In this document: one piece after another, positions 51,486 to 59,878 of the stretch | How positions within the stretch are numbered: the stretch's first letter is position 1 | Layout: every line of letters begins with the position of its first letter | From: JASHPR01 sp963749145 | Lineage (GTDB): Bacteria; Actinomycetota; Actinomycetes; Streptosporangiales; Streptosporangiaceae | Length of the DNA: 64,000 nucleotides | Reading direction: 5' to 3' | NCBI GenBank assembly: GCA_963749145.1 | Contig: CAVVLN010000005.1 | Span: forward strand, 992,001 to 1,056,000 | Notes under the pieces: generated by a model | The model's database searches: none | Seen by the model: the letters and a program-made list of their open reading frames with translations, nothing else | What the model was told of the DNA's origin: nothing | Translations under genes and position numbers: made by a program

Positions 51486-51878
51486 CTCCTCCGCCATGAC
51501 CCGGTCGTAGCTGGGCCAGTCGTCGTGCGTGCCGCCCGCAGCGGTGAACACGTCCCGCAGCAGACCGGGCAGCGCCGCGGGGTCGAAGCCGGGCAGCGGG
51601 TCCGCCGGGCCCGCGATCTCGGCCGGCCCCTCGGCCGCGACCCACCGCCACCCGGCCCGGACCACGACCGTGGCCCGCGGCCGGGCGCGCAGGTTGACCA
51701 GCTTGGCCGTGCCCGCCCGGGTCGTGAACGAGACCACCGGGGCGCCGGTCACCGGGTGGGCGAGCACCCCCGCGTTGACCACGGACGACTGGATCGTGCC
51801 CGCGGCCCGCAGCGTGGACACCACGCACAGCCCGTGGTCGCCGGGCACCAGGGCGGCAAAGTCAGCGACGTCGGTCAT
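51435..51878 (-). CDS. PPOX-class F420-dependent oxidoreductase
   Basis: A 147-residue split-barrel flavin/F420 protein (HGLCVVSTLRAAGTIQSSVV, PVVSFTTRAGTAKLVNLRAR, PRATVVVRAGWRWVAAEGPA). The pattern of LRARPRATVVV and the ending VFTAAGGTHDDWPSYDRVM identifies the actinobacterial F420-dependent group (Rv1155-like). It should reduce a small substrate with F420H2. It lies ten bases upstream of the MetE-like gene stop; both are read in the same direction. Confidence 0.87.
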   Translation of the reverse strand: MTDVADFAALVPGDHGLCVVSTLRAAGTIQSSVVNAGVLAHPVTGAPVVSFTTRAGTAKLVNLRARPRATVVVRAGWRWVAAEGPAEIAGPADPLPGFDPAALPGLLRDVFTAAGGTHDDWPSYDRVMAEEGRAAVLVVPERVYSSG

Positions 51879-51888
51879 GCGCGCGAGC

Positions 51889-52914
51889 CTAGCCGCCGGC
51901 CTCCTCGCGCAGCCGCGCGGCGGCCCCGGTCATCGCGGCGAGCTTGCCCGCGGCCACGTCGCGAGGCAGGTACTTCATCCCGCAGTCCGGGGCGAGCACG
52001 AGCTTCTCGGCCGCGACGTAGGGCAGGGCCCGCCTGACCCGGTCCGCCACCTGGGCGGGTGTCTCCACCGCGTGGTCGTTCAGGTCCAGCACGCCCAGGA
52101 TGATCGTCTTGCCGTCCAGCGCGGTGAGCACCGAGCAGTCCAGGCCGGACTGGGCGGTCTCGATCGACACCTGGTCGGCCCGGCTCGCGGCGAGCTCGGG
52201 CAGGAACGAGTAGCCCTCCGGGCGCTGGTGGATGATCGCGGCGTAGCCGAAGCAGATGTGCACGGCGGTGGTGCCGGTCACGCCCTCGAGGGCCCGGTTG
52301 ACCACCGCCACCCCGTAGCCGCGCGCCTCGTCCGGCCGGGCCTGCAGGTAGGGCTCGTCGAGCTGCACGATGTCGGCCCCGGCCGCGAACAGGTCCCTGA
52401 CCTCCTCGTTGACCGCCTCGGCGTAGCCGGCCGCCGCCTCCTCCCGGCTCGGGTAGTAATCGTTCTGGGCCTGCTGCGCCATGGTGAACGGGCCGGGGAC
52501 CGTCACCTTGACCGTCCGGCTGGTGTGGGCCCGCAGGAACGTCAGGTCATCCACCTGCACCGGATGCCGGCGCCGGATCGGCCCGGTGATCCGGGGCACC
52601 GGGTTCGGGTTCCCGCTGCGGTCCAGGGCGGTACCCGGGTTGTCGACGTCCACGCCGTCCAGTGCGGTGGCGAACCGGTTGGAGTAGCTCTCCCGGCGGA
52701 TCTCGCCGTCGGTGATGATGTCCAGTCCCGCCTCCTCCTGGGCGCGGATCGCCAGCAGGGTGGCGTCCTGCTGGGCCTGGTCCAGGTAGGCGGGGTCCAC
52801 CCGCCACAGTTCCGTGGCCCGGATGCGCGGCGGGAACCGGCCGGCCAGTTTCTCGCGGTCGATCAGCCAGTCAGGCTGCGGGTAGCTGCCCACGAGCGAG
52901 GTGGGGAAGAGCAT
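51889..52914 (-). CDS. MetE C-terminal-domain-like protein (copy 2)
   Basis: A 341-residue protein of the methionine-synthase-II/epoxyalkane:coenzyme M transferase type, related to copy 1. It reads LFPTSLVGSYPQPDWLIDRE, LDIITDGEIRRESYSNRFAT, IVQLDEPYLQARPDEARG, VHICFGYAAIIH and LAPDCGMKYLPRDVA; the His, Cys and second Cys would bind zinc. It is closer to the coenzyme-M-transferase-like subgroup than to true MetE. The methyl or alkyl donor is unknown. It is the first gene of a two-gene unit with the PPOX enzyme. Confidence 0.82.
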   Translation of the reverse strand: MLFPTSLVGSYPQPDWLIDREKLAGRFPPRIRATELWRVDPAYLDQAQQDATLLAIRAQEEAGLDIITDGEIRRESYSNRFATALDGVDVDNPGTALDRSGNPNPVPRITGPIRRRHPVQVDDLTFLRAHTSRTVKVTVPGPFTMAQQAQNDYYPSREEAAAGYAEAVNEEVRDLFAAGADIVQLDEPYLQARPDEARGYGVAVVNRALEGVTGTTAVHICFGYAAIIHQRPEGYSFLPELAASRADQVSIETAQSGLDCSVLTALDGKTIILGVLDLNDHAVETPAQVADRVRRALPYVAAEKLVLAPDCGMKYLPRDVAAGKLAAMTGAAARLREEAGG

Positions 52915-53010
52915 GTCTGCCTCCGTTGCGCGCCGGATTGCGCCCGGCCCGGCCGCACCGCGGCCGGCCGGGCGGTTGCCACAATAGGGGCACCGGGGGC
53001 GGCGGCAGGA

Positions 53011-54318
53011 TCAGACCCCGTGGTCAGGCCGCGGGCCGGACTGCGGGTCAGGCTGGGGGCCAGGGCGCGGTAAGGCCCGGCCGACGACCTCGGTGCTGAC
53101 CTGCCGGGTGGTCACGCTCAGCACGCCAAGGCCAGACAGCGCCTGGGTCACCTGCCCGGCCAGGGCCGGGCCCGCCGACGTCGACTCGGCCAGGCCGATC
53201 ACGGACACGCCGCCGAGCATGGCCGGGGTGATGTCGCCGGCGTCGGCGATGCTGTGCGCCTTGACCCCGCGGCCGCGGGCCAGGCCGTGGAGGTGGCGGC
53301 TGTCCGGCGCGCCGGCCCCGCCGAGGATCAGCATCACGTCCGACGCCGCCGCGATCACCCGGACCGATTCGGCCCGGTCGGACGCGGCGTAGCAGAACCC
53401 GTCCGGGTGCGGGCCGTGCAGGGCCGGGAACCGCGATCGCAGCGCGGCCGCCACCGGGGCCGCGTCCTCCACCGGGATGCCGGGCTGCAGCAGGTAGGAG
53501 ACCCGCCGGGCGTCGGTCACCCGCAGCGTCGCGGTGCTGCCCGGGCTGGTCACCAGCGCGGTCTTGCCCGGCGCCTGGCCGACGATGCCGGCCACGGCCG
53601 CCTGGCCCGGCTGGCCGATCAGCACGAGATCATCGCCGCGCTGCGCGAACCGCCGCGCCTCGGCGTGCACCCGCGCCACCAGCGGGCACGTCGCATCGAT
53701 GATCTCGAGACCGCGGGCCGCCGCCTCGGCGTGCATTGCCGCGGAGACCCCGTGCGCGGGGAACATGACCGTGCCGCCGTCCGGGACCTCGTCCAGCGTC
53801 CGCACGAACACCGCGCCCTGCCCGGCCAGGTCCGCGAGCGCGTCCGCGTCGCCCGCCAGGTCCCCGCAGACGTGCACGGCGCGGCGGCCGTCCACCGCGC
53901 GGCGGGCCGCGGCCAGCGCCTGCGTCGCGCCGTTGCACCACGGGCCTGGCGCGGCCAGCAGCCGGCGGGTCCCGAACACGGCCGACCACTCGTCCACCGC
54001 CGACCGGGCCGCCGCCACGGCGAGCCGGTCCGCCGGGCTGGCCGCGGCGGCCACTGCGGCCGTGCTGCCGTCCCGCCGCTGGCAGGTCGCGACGAAGATG
54101 GCCGCGCCGCCCTCGTCCGCGCCGGGGTCAGCGCACGCCCCGACCGGCGCGAGGGCGACACTCCGGCCCTTGCGCCGCAGCGTCCCGCCGACCAGCGGCG
54201 CGGCCGGGCACGGCAGCGGGCCGCGCACCGGGTCCCCGATCTCGGTCGGGACCAGCACCTCACCCGGTGCCGGCCGGATGCCGGGCGCCAGGAACTCGCG
54301 CACCGTCGATCGGTTCAT
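53011..54318 (-). CDS. IspH-fold protein with altered active site
   Basis: A 435-residue protein. Residues about 120-410 align with IspH (LytB), the 4Fe-4S reductase that makes isopentenyl diphosphate. The three cluster cysteines are kept: C128 (PGPWCNG), C211 (IIDATCPLV) and C309 (DGFCYAASDR), as is His189 (FPAHGV). The residues that bind and protonate the substrate diphosphate are not: the E. coli H124/E126 motif GHPE is QAAV here (Q239, A241), H41 is lost, the Thr pair of TTLSV is replaced (QPGIPV), and the SSNSNRL motif is gone. The first 110 residues form an extra domain. It is not expected to be a normal IspH. The start is the ATG at 54318 (GGGGGA upstream). Confidence 0.8.
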   Translation of the reverse strand: MNRSTVREFLAPGIRPAPGEVLVPTEIGDPVRGPLPCPAAPLVGGTLRRKGRSVALAPVGACADPGADEGGAAIFVATCQRRDGSTAAVAAAASPADRLAVAAARSAVDEWSAVFGTRRLLAAPGPWCNGATQALAAARRAVDGRRAVHVCGDLAGDADALADLAGQGAVFVRTLDEVPDGGTVMFPAHGVSAAMHAEAAARGLEIIDATCPLVARVHAEARRFAQRGDDLVLIGQPGQAAVAGIVGQAPGKTALVTSPGSTATLRVTDARRVSYLLQPGIPVEDAAPVAAALRSRFPALHGPHPDGFCYAASDRAESVRVIAAASDVMLILGGAGAPDSRHLHGLARGRGVKAHSIADAGDITPAMLGGVSVIGLAESTSAGPALAGQVTQALSGLGVLSVTTRQVSTEVVGRALPRPGPQPDPQSGPRPDHGV

Positions 54319-54505
54319 CGCCAGTCCGTCCCCCGCCCGTGAACCGGCCGCGGTGCCGCCCCCGATTCCCGTCACCACGGCACCGCATGCCGGCGGGAAG
54401 CTCATTCCCCGGTCAGTATCCCGGTTCGCTCACGCGCGTCTCAAAGCTTCGACAAGAACCTGAGCCGGGTGCGCGCCCGGCCGGCCCGCCCGCGCAAATG
54501 TTGAT

Positions 54506-54522
54506 TAATTCGATCTGAATTA
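54506..54522. promoter_or_regulatory. AT-rich inverted repeat upstream of the carbonic anhydrase gene
   Basis: TAATTC-GATCT-GAATTA in an AT-rich island between the divergent IspH-like and carbonic anhydrase genes. It may be an operator or contain the promoters. No regulator is evident. Confidence 0.45.
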
Positions 54523-54656
54523 GTAGGTTTAACGCGACGTCACCGGGCATCCTGGCTGACATGGGGAGGTAATGCCGTGCCGCGCGATGCCCGGCGGCCG
54601 GATGCCGTGCGGCGCGATGCCGTCCGGCTGGATCAGCGAGGAAAGGGGCCGGTGCC

Positions 54657-55145
54657 ATGTCCGTCACCGATGACCTGCTGGCGAACAACCTGCGCTACGC
54701 CGAGACGTTCCGCGGGCCGCTGCCGCTGCCTCCGGGCCGGGGCGTGGCTGTCATCGCCTGCATGGACGCCCGGCTCAACGTGTACGCGATCCTCGGCCTG
54801 GCCGAGGGCGACGCGCACGTGATCCGCAACGCGGGCGGGGTGGTCACCGACGACGAGATCAGGTCGCTGGCGATCAGCCAGCGCCTGCTCGGCACGCGCG
54901 AGATCATCCTGATCCATCACACCGACTGCGGCATGCTCACGTTCACCGACGACGACTTCAAGGCCGCTATCCAGGCCGACACCGGCATCAAGCCCCCGTG
55001 GGCGGCCGAGGCCTTCGCCGACCTCGACACTGACGTCAGCCAGTCGATCGCGCGGATCAAGGCCAGCCCGTTCATCCCGCACACCGACGCGGTGCGCGGG
55101 TTCGTGTTCGACGTGGCGACCGGGAAGCTGAACGAGGTCAGCTAG
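54657..55145 (+). CDS. Beta-carbonic anhydrase
   Basis: A 162-residue beta-class enzyme of the short type. Zinc ligands Cys35 and the catalytic Asp37 are in ACMDARL; His88 and Cys91 are in HHTDCG. The GDAHVIRNAGGVV segment is typical. It interconverts CO2 and bicarbonate in the cytoplasm and could supply bicarbonate to the biotin carboxylases. The start follows GGAAAGGGG. A short hairpin (GGACCG-TGC-CGGTCC) overlaps the stop. Confidence 0.93.
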   Translation: MSVTDDLLANNLRYAETFRGPLPLPPGRGVAVIACMDARLNVYAILGLAEGDAHVIRNAGGVVTDDEIRSLAISQRLLGTREIILIHHTDCGMLTFTDDDFKAAIQADTGIKPPWAAEAFADLDTDVSQSIARIKASPFIPHTDAVRGFVFDVATGKLNEVS

Positions 55146-55252
55146 GACCGTGCCGGTCCGCGAGCGTCTGCGGCCCGTGTTGTCCATGAGCACGCAGACT
55201 TGGCCGCGCCATTTACCGAAAACTCTCCGGGATCATGGAGACGGTCGGCGCG

Positions 55253-56173
55253 TCAGGCGTCGGGGGAGTCGCCTCGGCCCTGCTGCTCGGCGAGGAACCG
55301 CTCGAACTGCGCGCCGAGTTCCTCGGCGGTGGGCATGTTCTCCGGCTCGTCGGCCAGCATGCCGCCGTCACCGCTCGCAGCGAACGCGTCGTACTGCTGC
55401 TCCAGGGCCTGGACGACCTCGGAGACCTCTTCCGACCCTTCGACCTGCCGGGCTATCTCCAGGTCGGTCCGGTGCGCCGCCTCGCGCAGCGCGTCGGCGG
55501 GCAGGGACAGGCCGGTGGCCCGCTGCACCGATTCCAGCAGCGTGACCGCTGCCGCCGGGTAGGCGGCCTGGGCGAGATAGTGCGGCACGTGAACCGCGAA
55601 ACCGATCGCCGCGCGCCCCTGCTCGCCCATCCGCAACTCGAGCAGCGCGGCCGCGCTGCCCGGCACCTGGAGCCGGTCGACCAGCGGCCGGTACCCCTCG
55701 ACCAGCTCAGCCTGGGTCGCGTGCGCGGTGACGCCGAGCGGGCGGGTGTGCGGCACGCCCATCGGGATGCCGTGGAATCCGACCGCGAGCTTGACCCGCA
55801 GCGCCGCGGCCACGTTCAGCACCGCGGCGGTGAACGAGTTCCAGTCATGGTCCGGCTCCGGGCCGTTCAGCAGCAGGAACGGGGTGCCGGCCGTGTCATG
55901 CAGCAGCGACACCGAGATCTCGGGCGCGTCGTAGTGCTCCCAGTGGTCCTTGGCGAAGGTCATCACTGGCCGGCGGGACCGGTAGTCGAGCAGGGAGTCC
56001 ACGTCGAACTTGGCGACCTCCGTGTGCTCGAGCGCGCTCAGCAGGTGCGCGGTGAGCAGGCGGCCCGCCCCGCCCGCGTCGATGAAGCCGTCGAGGTAGT
56101 AGAGCATCGGGACGTCACCGACCTCGGGCGCGTCGGGGCTCACCTCGTAGAGGTCTGCCGGTTCTCGCGCCAC
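55253..56173 (-). CDS. PAC2-family protein (proteasome-assembly-chaperone-like)
   Basis: A 306-residue PAC2 protein: MLYYLDGFIDAGGAGRLLTA, VAKFDVDSLLDYRSRRPVMT, LLLNGPEPDHDWNSFTAAVL, and GFHGIPMGVPHTRPLGVTAH are the conserved strands. The C-terminal 80 residues are helical and acidic. In actinobacteria PAC2 homologues occur with the proteasome and are thought to be ATP-grasp- or assembly-associated, but no biochemical role is fixed. It stands between the carbonic anhydrase and the regulator genes with its own promoter. Confidence 0.88.
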   Translation of the reverse strand: MAREPADLYEVSPDAPEVGDVPMLYYLDGFIDAGGAGRLLTAHLLSALEHTEVAKFDVDSLLDYRSRRPVMTFAKDHWEHYDAPEISVSLLHDTAGTPFLLLNGPEPDHDWNSFTAAVLNVAAALRVKLAVGFHGIPMGVPHTRPLGVTAHATQAELVEGYRPLVDRLQVPGSAAALLELRMGEQGRAAIGFAVHVPHYLAQAAYPAAAVTLLESVQRATGLSLPADALREAAHRTDLEIARQVEGSEEVSEVVQALEQQYDAFAASGDGGMLADEPENMPTAEELGAQFERFLAEQQGRGDSPDA

Positions 56174-56280
56174 CTTCCCAGCCTCCTCAGCCGTTGCCTA
56201 CTACAAGTCTTACCAACCCGCGGTCACGGTTTGACCATCCGCGCCGGGGAAACTGGCGCCGCGCCCGGGCCAGGTCCCGG

Positions 56281-56709
56281 TTAGCGGCCCGGGTCCGCCT
56301 GACCGTCGAGTGCCGCGCGGTGGGCCCGCCACTTCTCGATGACGAGCGGTAGCTCGCTGCTGACGAACTCGAAATACCGTACCGACTCGGCCACCCGCGC
56401 CCCGGCCGGCGTGTCCGCGCCGAGAATCTTGATCCCCTCCCGCAGCACCCCCGTCCACCGGGCCATCAGGCGGTCTCGGATCCTGATCAGCTCGTCCCAG
56501 ACATTATCGGGCACCCGGTAGAAGTGCCGGCGGGAGCCTGGCTCGCTCTCGCGGCGGACCAGCCCGACCTGGATCAGGTAGCGCACCGCTCCGGACATCG
56601 CGGCCGGCGACGCCCGCAGCGTGGCGGCCAGTTCGGCGGCCGAGAGCCGGCCCGAGTCCGCGGTCAGCAGCGCGACGAAAACCCGGGCCGGCATCCGCGG
56701 CACGCCCAT
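56281..56709 (-). CDS. GbsR/MarR-type regulator, 5' part in other frames
   Basis: A winged-helix regulator that controls transport genes in its family. The HTH reads GRLSAAELAATLRASPAAMSGAVRYLIQVGLV and the wing ESEPGSRRHFYRV. The conserved family N-terminus (VSRFIEDFASALVEMGVPRMPARV) begins upstream of this ATG in the same frame, but no start codon serves it there. Farther upstream an ATG at 57025 opens a different frame with 20-residue repeats (GGPPPGHADPAPADPAAPAT). The real gene probably runs from 57025 and is broken by indels in the repeat tract. It is divergent from the ABC exporter and probably represses it. Confidence 0.65.
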   Translation of the reverse strand: MGVPRMPARVFVALLTADSGRLSAAELAATLRASPAAMSGAVRYLIQVGLVRRESEPGSRRHFYRVPDNVWDELIRIRDRLMARWTGVLREGIKILGADTPAGARVAESVRYFEFVSSELPLVIEKWRAHRAALDGQADPGR

Positions 56710-56826
56710 CTCGACCAGCGCCGAAGCGAAGTCCTCGATGAACCGGCTAACCGCCTCGTCGTCCCGCGCCCCGCCCGGGTCGCTGGCCGACGGGCCCGGG
56801 TCGGCGCCGGCGCGGCCTGGTCAGCC

Positions 56827-57010
56827 GGATCGGCGTGGCCGGGCGGGGGCCGCCGGTTGCCGGGGCGGCCGGGTCCGCGGGCGCCGGATCGGCGTGGCCG
56901 GGCGGGGGCCCGCCGGTTGCCGGGGCGGCCGGGTCCGCGGGCGCCGGATCGGCGTGGCCGGGCGGGGGCCCGCCGGATGCCGGGGCGGCCGCGTCCGCGC
57001 GCGCCGGATC
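56827..57010. repeat. 60-bp (20-residue) tandem repeat, three copies
   Basis: Three units with CGGCGTGGCCGGGCGGGGGC cores at 56831, 56890 and 56950, each encoding GGPPPGHADPAPADPAAPAT on the minus strand. The first unit is 59 bases long and lacks one C, which shifts the frame of the regulator gene. Confidence 0.85.
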
Positions 57011-57069
57011 TGTCCTGTCGGTCATTGCCCGTCGTCGCCCCGAGTTCTCCGAGAATTAGCCTTCACAAT

Positions 57070-57087
57070 TTTCACGAATTTATGAAA
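57070..57087. promoter_or_regulatory. Operator-like inverted repeat between regulator and exporter genes
   Basis: TTTCA-CGAATTTA-TGAAA, AT-rich, about 20 bases upstream of the exporter ATG and close to the upstream end of the divergent regulator. The position fits repression of both promoters. Confidence 0.6.
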
Positions 57088-57105
57088 CTAGTGTAGCCTG
57101 CCAGC

Positions 57106-58092
57106 ATGACTGAGGCCATAGCCGTGTCCGGCCTGCGCAAGTCGTTCGGCAAGACGGTAGCGCTTGACGGCCTGGACCTGAGCGTGGCCGAGGGCGAGGT
57201 GCACGGCTTCCTCGGCCCCAACGGTGCGGGCAAGACGACGACGATCAGGATCCTGCTCGGCCTGCTGCGCGCCAACGGGGGCACGGCCCGGCTGCTCGGC
57301 GAGGATCCCTGGCGCGAGGCCACGGCGCTGCACCGCCGGCTCGCTTATGTGCCCGGTGACGTGACGCTGTGGCCGAACTTCACCGGCGGCGAGATCATCG
57401 ACCTGCTGGGACGGCTGCGCGGGAGCATGGATCCCAAGCGGCGGGCCAGCCTGCTCGAGCGGTTCGAACTGGACCCGACCAAGAAGGCCCGCTCGTACTC
57501 CCGGGGCAACCGGCAGAAGGTGGCGCTGATCGCGGCGCTGGCCTCCGACGTGGAACTGCTGATCCTCGACGAGCCGACCGCCGGGCTCGACCCGCTGATG
57601 GAGGCAGCGTTCCGGGACTGCATCGAGCAGGAGCGGACCAGCGGGCGCACCGTCCTGCTGTCCAGCCACATCCTGTCCGAGGTGGAAGCACTCTGCGAGC
57701 GGGTCACGATCATCCGGGCAGGCCGGGCCGTGGAGTCGGGGACGCTGGCCCACATGCGCCACCTCACCCGGACCTCGATCGCGGCCGACCTGGCCCGCCC
57801 GCCGGCCGGCCTGGATCAGCTGCCCGGCGTGTACGGCCTCGACCTGCAGGACTACCGCGGGCCCGGCACCGCCGGCGCCGGTGACCTGGGTGCGCGGGTG
57901 CGGTGCGAGGTGGACACCGACAAGCTGGACGAGGTGCTGCGGCGCCTCGCCGACGCGGGCGTGCTCAGCCTGGTCAGCCAGCCGCCCACGCTGGAGGAAC
58001 TGTTCCTGCGGCACTACGCCGACGACGGGCCGGCCGAGGCTTCCGGTGCGGCCGGGGCCGTGGGCGGCGGCCAGCACGAGGTCCCGGCGTGA
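57106..58092 (+). CDS. ABC exporter ATP-binding protein (tetronasin-resistance type)
   Basis: A 328-residue drug-export ATPase. Walker A is GPNGAGKTTTIRILLGLL, the signature is YSRGNRQKVALIAALASD, Walker B is LLILDEPTAGLDPLMEAAF, and the H-loop is LLSSHILSEVEALCERV. About 90 C-terminal residues (VRCEVDTDKLDEVLRRLADA, PPTLEELFLRHYADD) are the regulatory domain of the polyketide-antibiotic-exporter type. It pairs with the next gene, whose GTG overlaps its TGA. Expression is probably controlled by the divergent GbsR/MarR regulator. Confidence 0.92.
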   Translation: MTEAIAVSGLRKSFGKTVALDGLDLSVAEGEVHGFLGPNGAGKTTTIRILLGLLRANGGTARLLGEDPWREATALHRRLAYVPGDVTLWPNFTGGEIIDLLGRLRGSMDPKRRASLLERFELDPTKKARSYSRGNRQKVALIAALASDVELLILDEPTAGLDPLMEAAFRDCIEQERTSGRTVLLSSHILSEVEALCERVTIIRAGRAVESGTLAHMRHLTRTSIAADLARPPAGLDQLPGVYGLDLQDYRGPGTAGAGDLGARVRCEVDTDKLDEVLRRLADAGVLSLVSQPPTLEELFLRHYADDGPAEASGAAGAVGGGQHEVPA

Positions 58093-59753
58093 CCGCGCTG
58101 GCCGGCCCGGGCGCGCTGACCCGGCCGGGCGGCCCGGCCCGGTCCGGCTGGCGGGATTCCCTCGCCGGGTCGGGTGCCCTGGCCAAGCTGGCCGTGCGCC
58201 GGGACCGGATCATGCTGGCGGCCTGGATATACGTGCTCGCGATCCTGGCGGTCAGCACCGGCTATAGCTTCAAGGGCCTGTACAAGACCGCGGCCTCGCG
58301 CGAGGCGATCGCCGTCGGCATCGGCCACGACGCGACCACGCGCGCGCTGGGCGGCCCGCTGTACGGCGACTCGATCGGCGCGCTGACGGTCTACAAGGTC
58401 GGCGCGGCGACGGCCATCGCGGCGGGCCTGATGAGCATCTTCATCGTGATCAGGCACACTCGGGCCGACGAGGAGGCCGGGCGGCTCGAACTGGTCGGCT
58501 CGACCGCGGTGGGCCGGGGCGCCGCGCTGGCCGTGGGCGTGCTGCTGGCCGCGGGTGCCAACGCCGTGGTCGCCCTGCTGATCTTTGCCGGGCTGGCCGC
58601 CATCGGCCTGCCGCCGGGCGGCTCCGCGGCCCTGGGGCTGGCCATCGGGACGTGCGGGCTGGTGTTCGCGGGGGTCGCCGCGGTCACGGCCCAGCTGTCC
58701 GGGACCGCCCGCGGCGCCCGGGGCATCGCGATCGGCGTGCTGGCCGCCGCATACCTGGTCATGTCGGCCGGGGCGGCGGCGGGCTCCGGCGGGGCGCGGT
58801 GGCTGCTCTGGGCCTCCCCGGTCGGCTGGGTCACCCAGGTCCGGGCCTACACGGGTGACCGCTGGCTCGTGCTCGCGCTGCCGGTGGCCGCCGCCGCGGT
58901 GATCGGGATCCTGGCCGCTGTCCTCGCGGCCCGGCGGGATCTCAACGCCGGCCTGGTGCCGCCGCGGCCCGGCCCGGCGCAGGCCCCCGCATCGCTGCGC
59001 AGCCCGCTCGCCCTGGCCTGGCGGCTGCAGCGCGCCGGCCTGATCGGCTGGGCCGTGGGGGCCCTGCTCTACGGCGCTGCGCTCGGGTCCATCGCCCCGA
59101 GCATCGGCTCCCTGCTGGGCAGCAGCGCGCACGTGCGGAACGTGATCGCCCGGCTGGGCGGGCAGTCCGGCATCACCGATGCCTACCTGGCGGCGATGAT
59201 GGGCATCTTCGGCCTGATCGCGGCGGCCTACGCGGTCTCCGTGGTGCTGCGGTTGTGGTCGGACGAGACGGCGCAGCGCGCGGAGCCGGTGCTGGCCGCC
59301 GCGGTCAGCCGGGTGAACTGGGCCGCGAGCCAGCTGGTCATGGCCGCGGCGGGGTCGGCGGCGGTGCTGGGCGCGGCCGGGCTCGGCGCGGGCCTGTCGT
59401 TCGGGCTGCGCGTCGGCGACGCCGGCGGGCAGGTGCCGCGCCTGATCGGGGCGGCGTTCGCCCAGTTGCCGGCCGCGCTGGTGGTGGCGGGCGTGGCGGT
59501 GGCCCTGTTCGGCTTGCGGCCCCGGGCCTGCGTGGCGGGCGCCTGGACCGCACTGGGCCTGGCCGCCGTGCTGATGCTGTTCGGGCCGACGCTGCGGCTC
59601 CCCCAGTGGATCCAGGACGTCTCCCCCTTCACCCACTCGCCCCGGCTGCCCGGGGGGACGGTGACCGGCGTCCCGCTGGCCTGGCTGGCCGTGGTCGCCG
59701 TGGCGCTGGCGGTGGCCGGCTTGGCTGGCCTGCGGCGGCGCGATATCGGCTGA
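58089..59753 (+). CDS. ABC exporter permease (tetronasin-resistance TnrB type)
   Basis: A 554-residue membrane protein with about 12 helices in two similar halves: LAVRRDRIMLAAWIYVLAIL at residues 33-52 and LAWRLQRAGLIGWAVGALLY from about 310. This is the duplicated layout of the TnrB2/polyketide antibiotic exporter permease family. The loop with RADEEAGRLELVGSTAVGRG recurs as WSDETAQRAEPVLAAAVSRV. Together with the upstream ATPase it should form an exporter for an ionophore or other hydrophobic compound. No biosynthetic genes for such a compound are in the window, so self-defence or envelope export is as likely as antibiotic self-resistance. Confidence 0.88.
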   Translation: MTALAGPGALTRPGGPARSGWRDSLAGSGALAKLAVRRDRIMLAAWIYVLAILAVSTGYSFKGLYKTAASREAIAVGIGHDATTRALGGPLYGDSIGALTVYKVGAATAIAAGLMSIFIVIRHTRADEEAGRLELVGSTAVGRGAALAVGVLLAAGANAVVALLIFAGLAAIGLPPGGSAALGLAIGTCGLVFAGVAAVTAQLSGTARGARGIAIGVLAAAYLVMSAGAAAGSGGARWLLWASPVGWVTQVRAYTGDRWLVLALPVAAAAVIGILAAVLAARRDLNAGLVPPRPGPAQAPASLRSPLALAWRLQRAGLIGWAVGALLYGAALGSIAPSIGSLLGSSAHVRNVIARLGGQSGITDAYLAAMMGIFGLIAAAYAVSVVLRLWSDETAQRAEPVLAAAVSRVNWAASQLVMAAAGSAAVLGAAGLGAGLSFGLRVGDAGGQVPRLIGAAFAQLPAALVVAGVAVALFGLRPRACVAGAWTALGLAAVLMLFGPTLRLPQWIQDVSPFTHSPRLPGGTVTGVPLAWLAVVAVALAVAGLAGLRRRDIG

Positions 59754-59811
59754 GCGTTTTCTCATGATCACGGCCTGGGCCGGGCGCCCGCATTTTGGAT
59801 ACAGTCGCCGA

Positions 59812-59871
59812 TATACTGATCCCCCGGACCGAGCCAGCGGGGTAATGAGCCCCCGGACCGAGCCAGAGGGG
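59812..59871 (+). promoter_or_regulatory. Probable promoter and direct repeats upstream of the GntR gene
   Basis: TATACT (59812-59817) looks like a -10 box. Two 22-bp direct repeats of CCCCCGGACCGAGCCAG type, 29 bases apart (59821 and 59850), lie between it and the GntR start and may be regulator-binding sites or a local duplication. Confidence 0.45.
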
Positions 59872-59878
59872 GGCGGCG

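Noticed and set aside
53011..54318. Ordinary ispH of the MEP pathway
   Set aside because: The catalytic Glu126 and His124 equivalents and several diphosphate-binding residues are replaced, although the cluster cysteines are kept.
57106..59753. Antibiotic biosynthesis cluster around the tetronasin-type exporter
   Set aside because: No PKS, NRPS, terpene or tailoring genes are present in the window. An exporter alone is not evidence for production.
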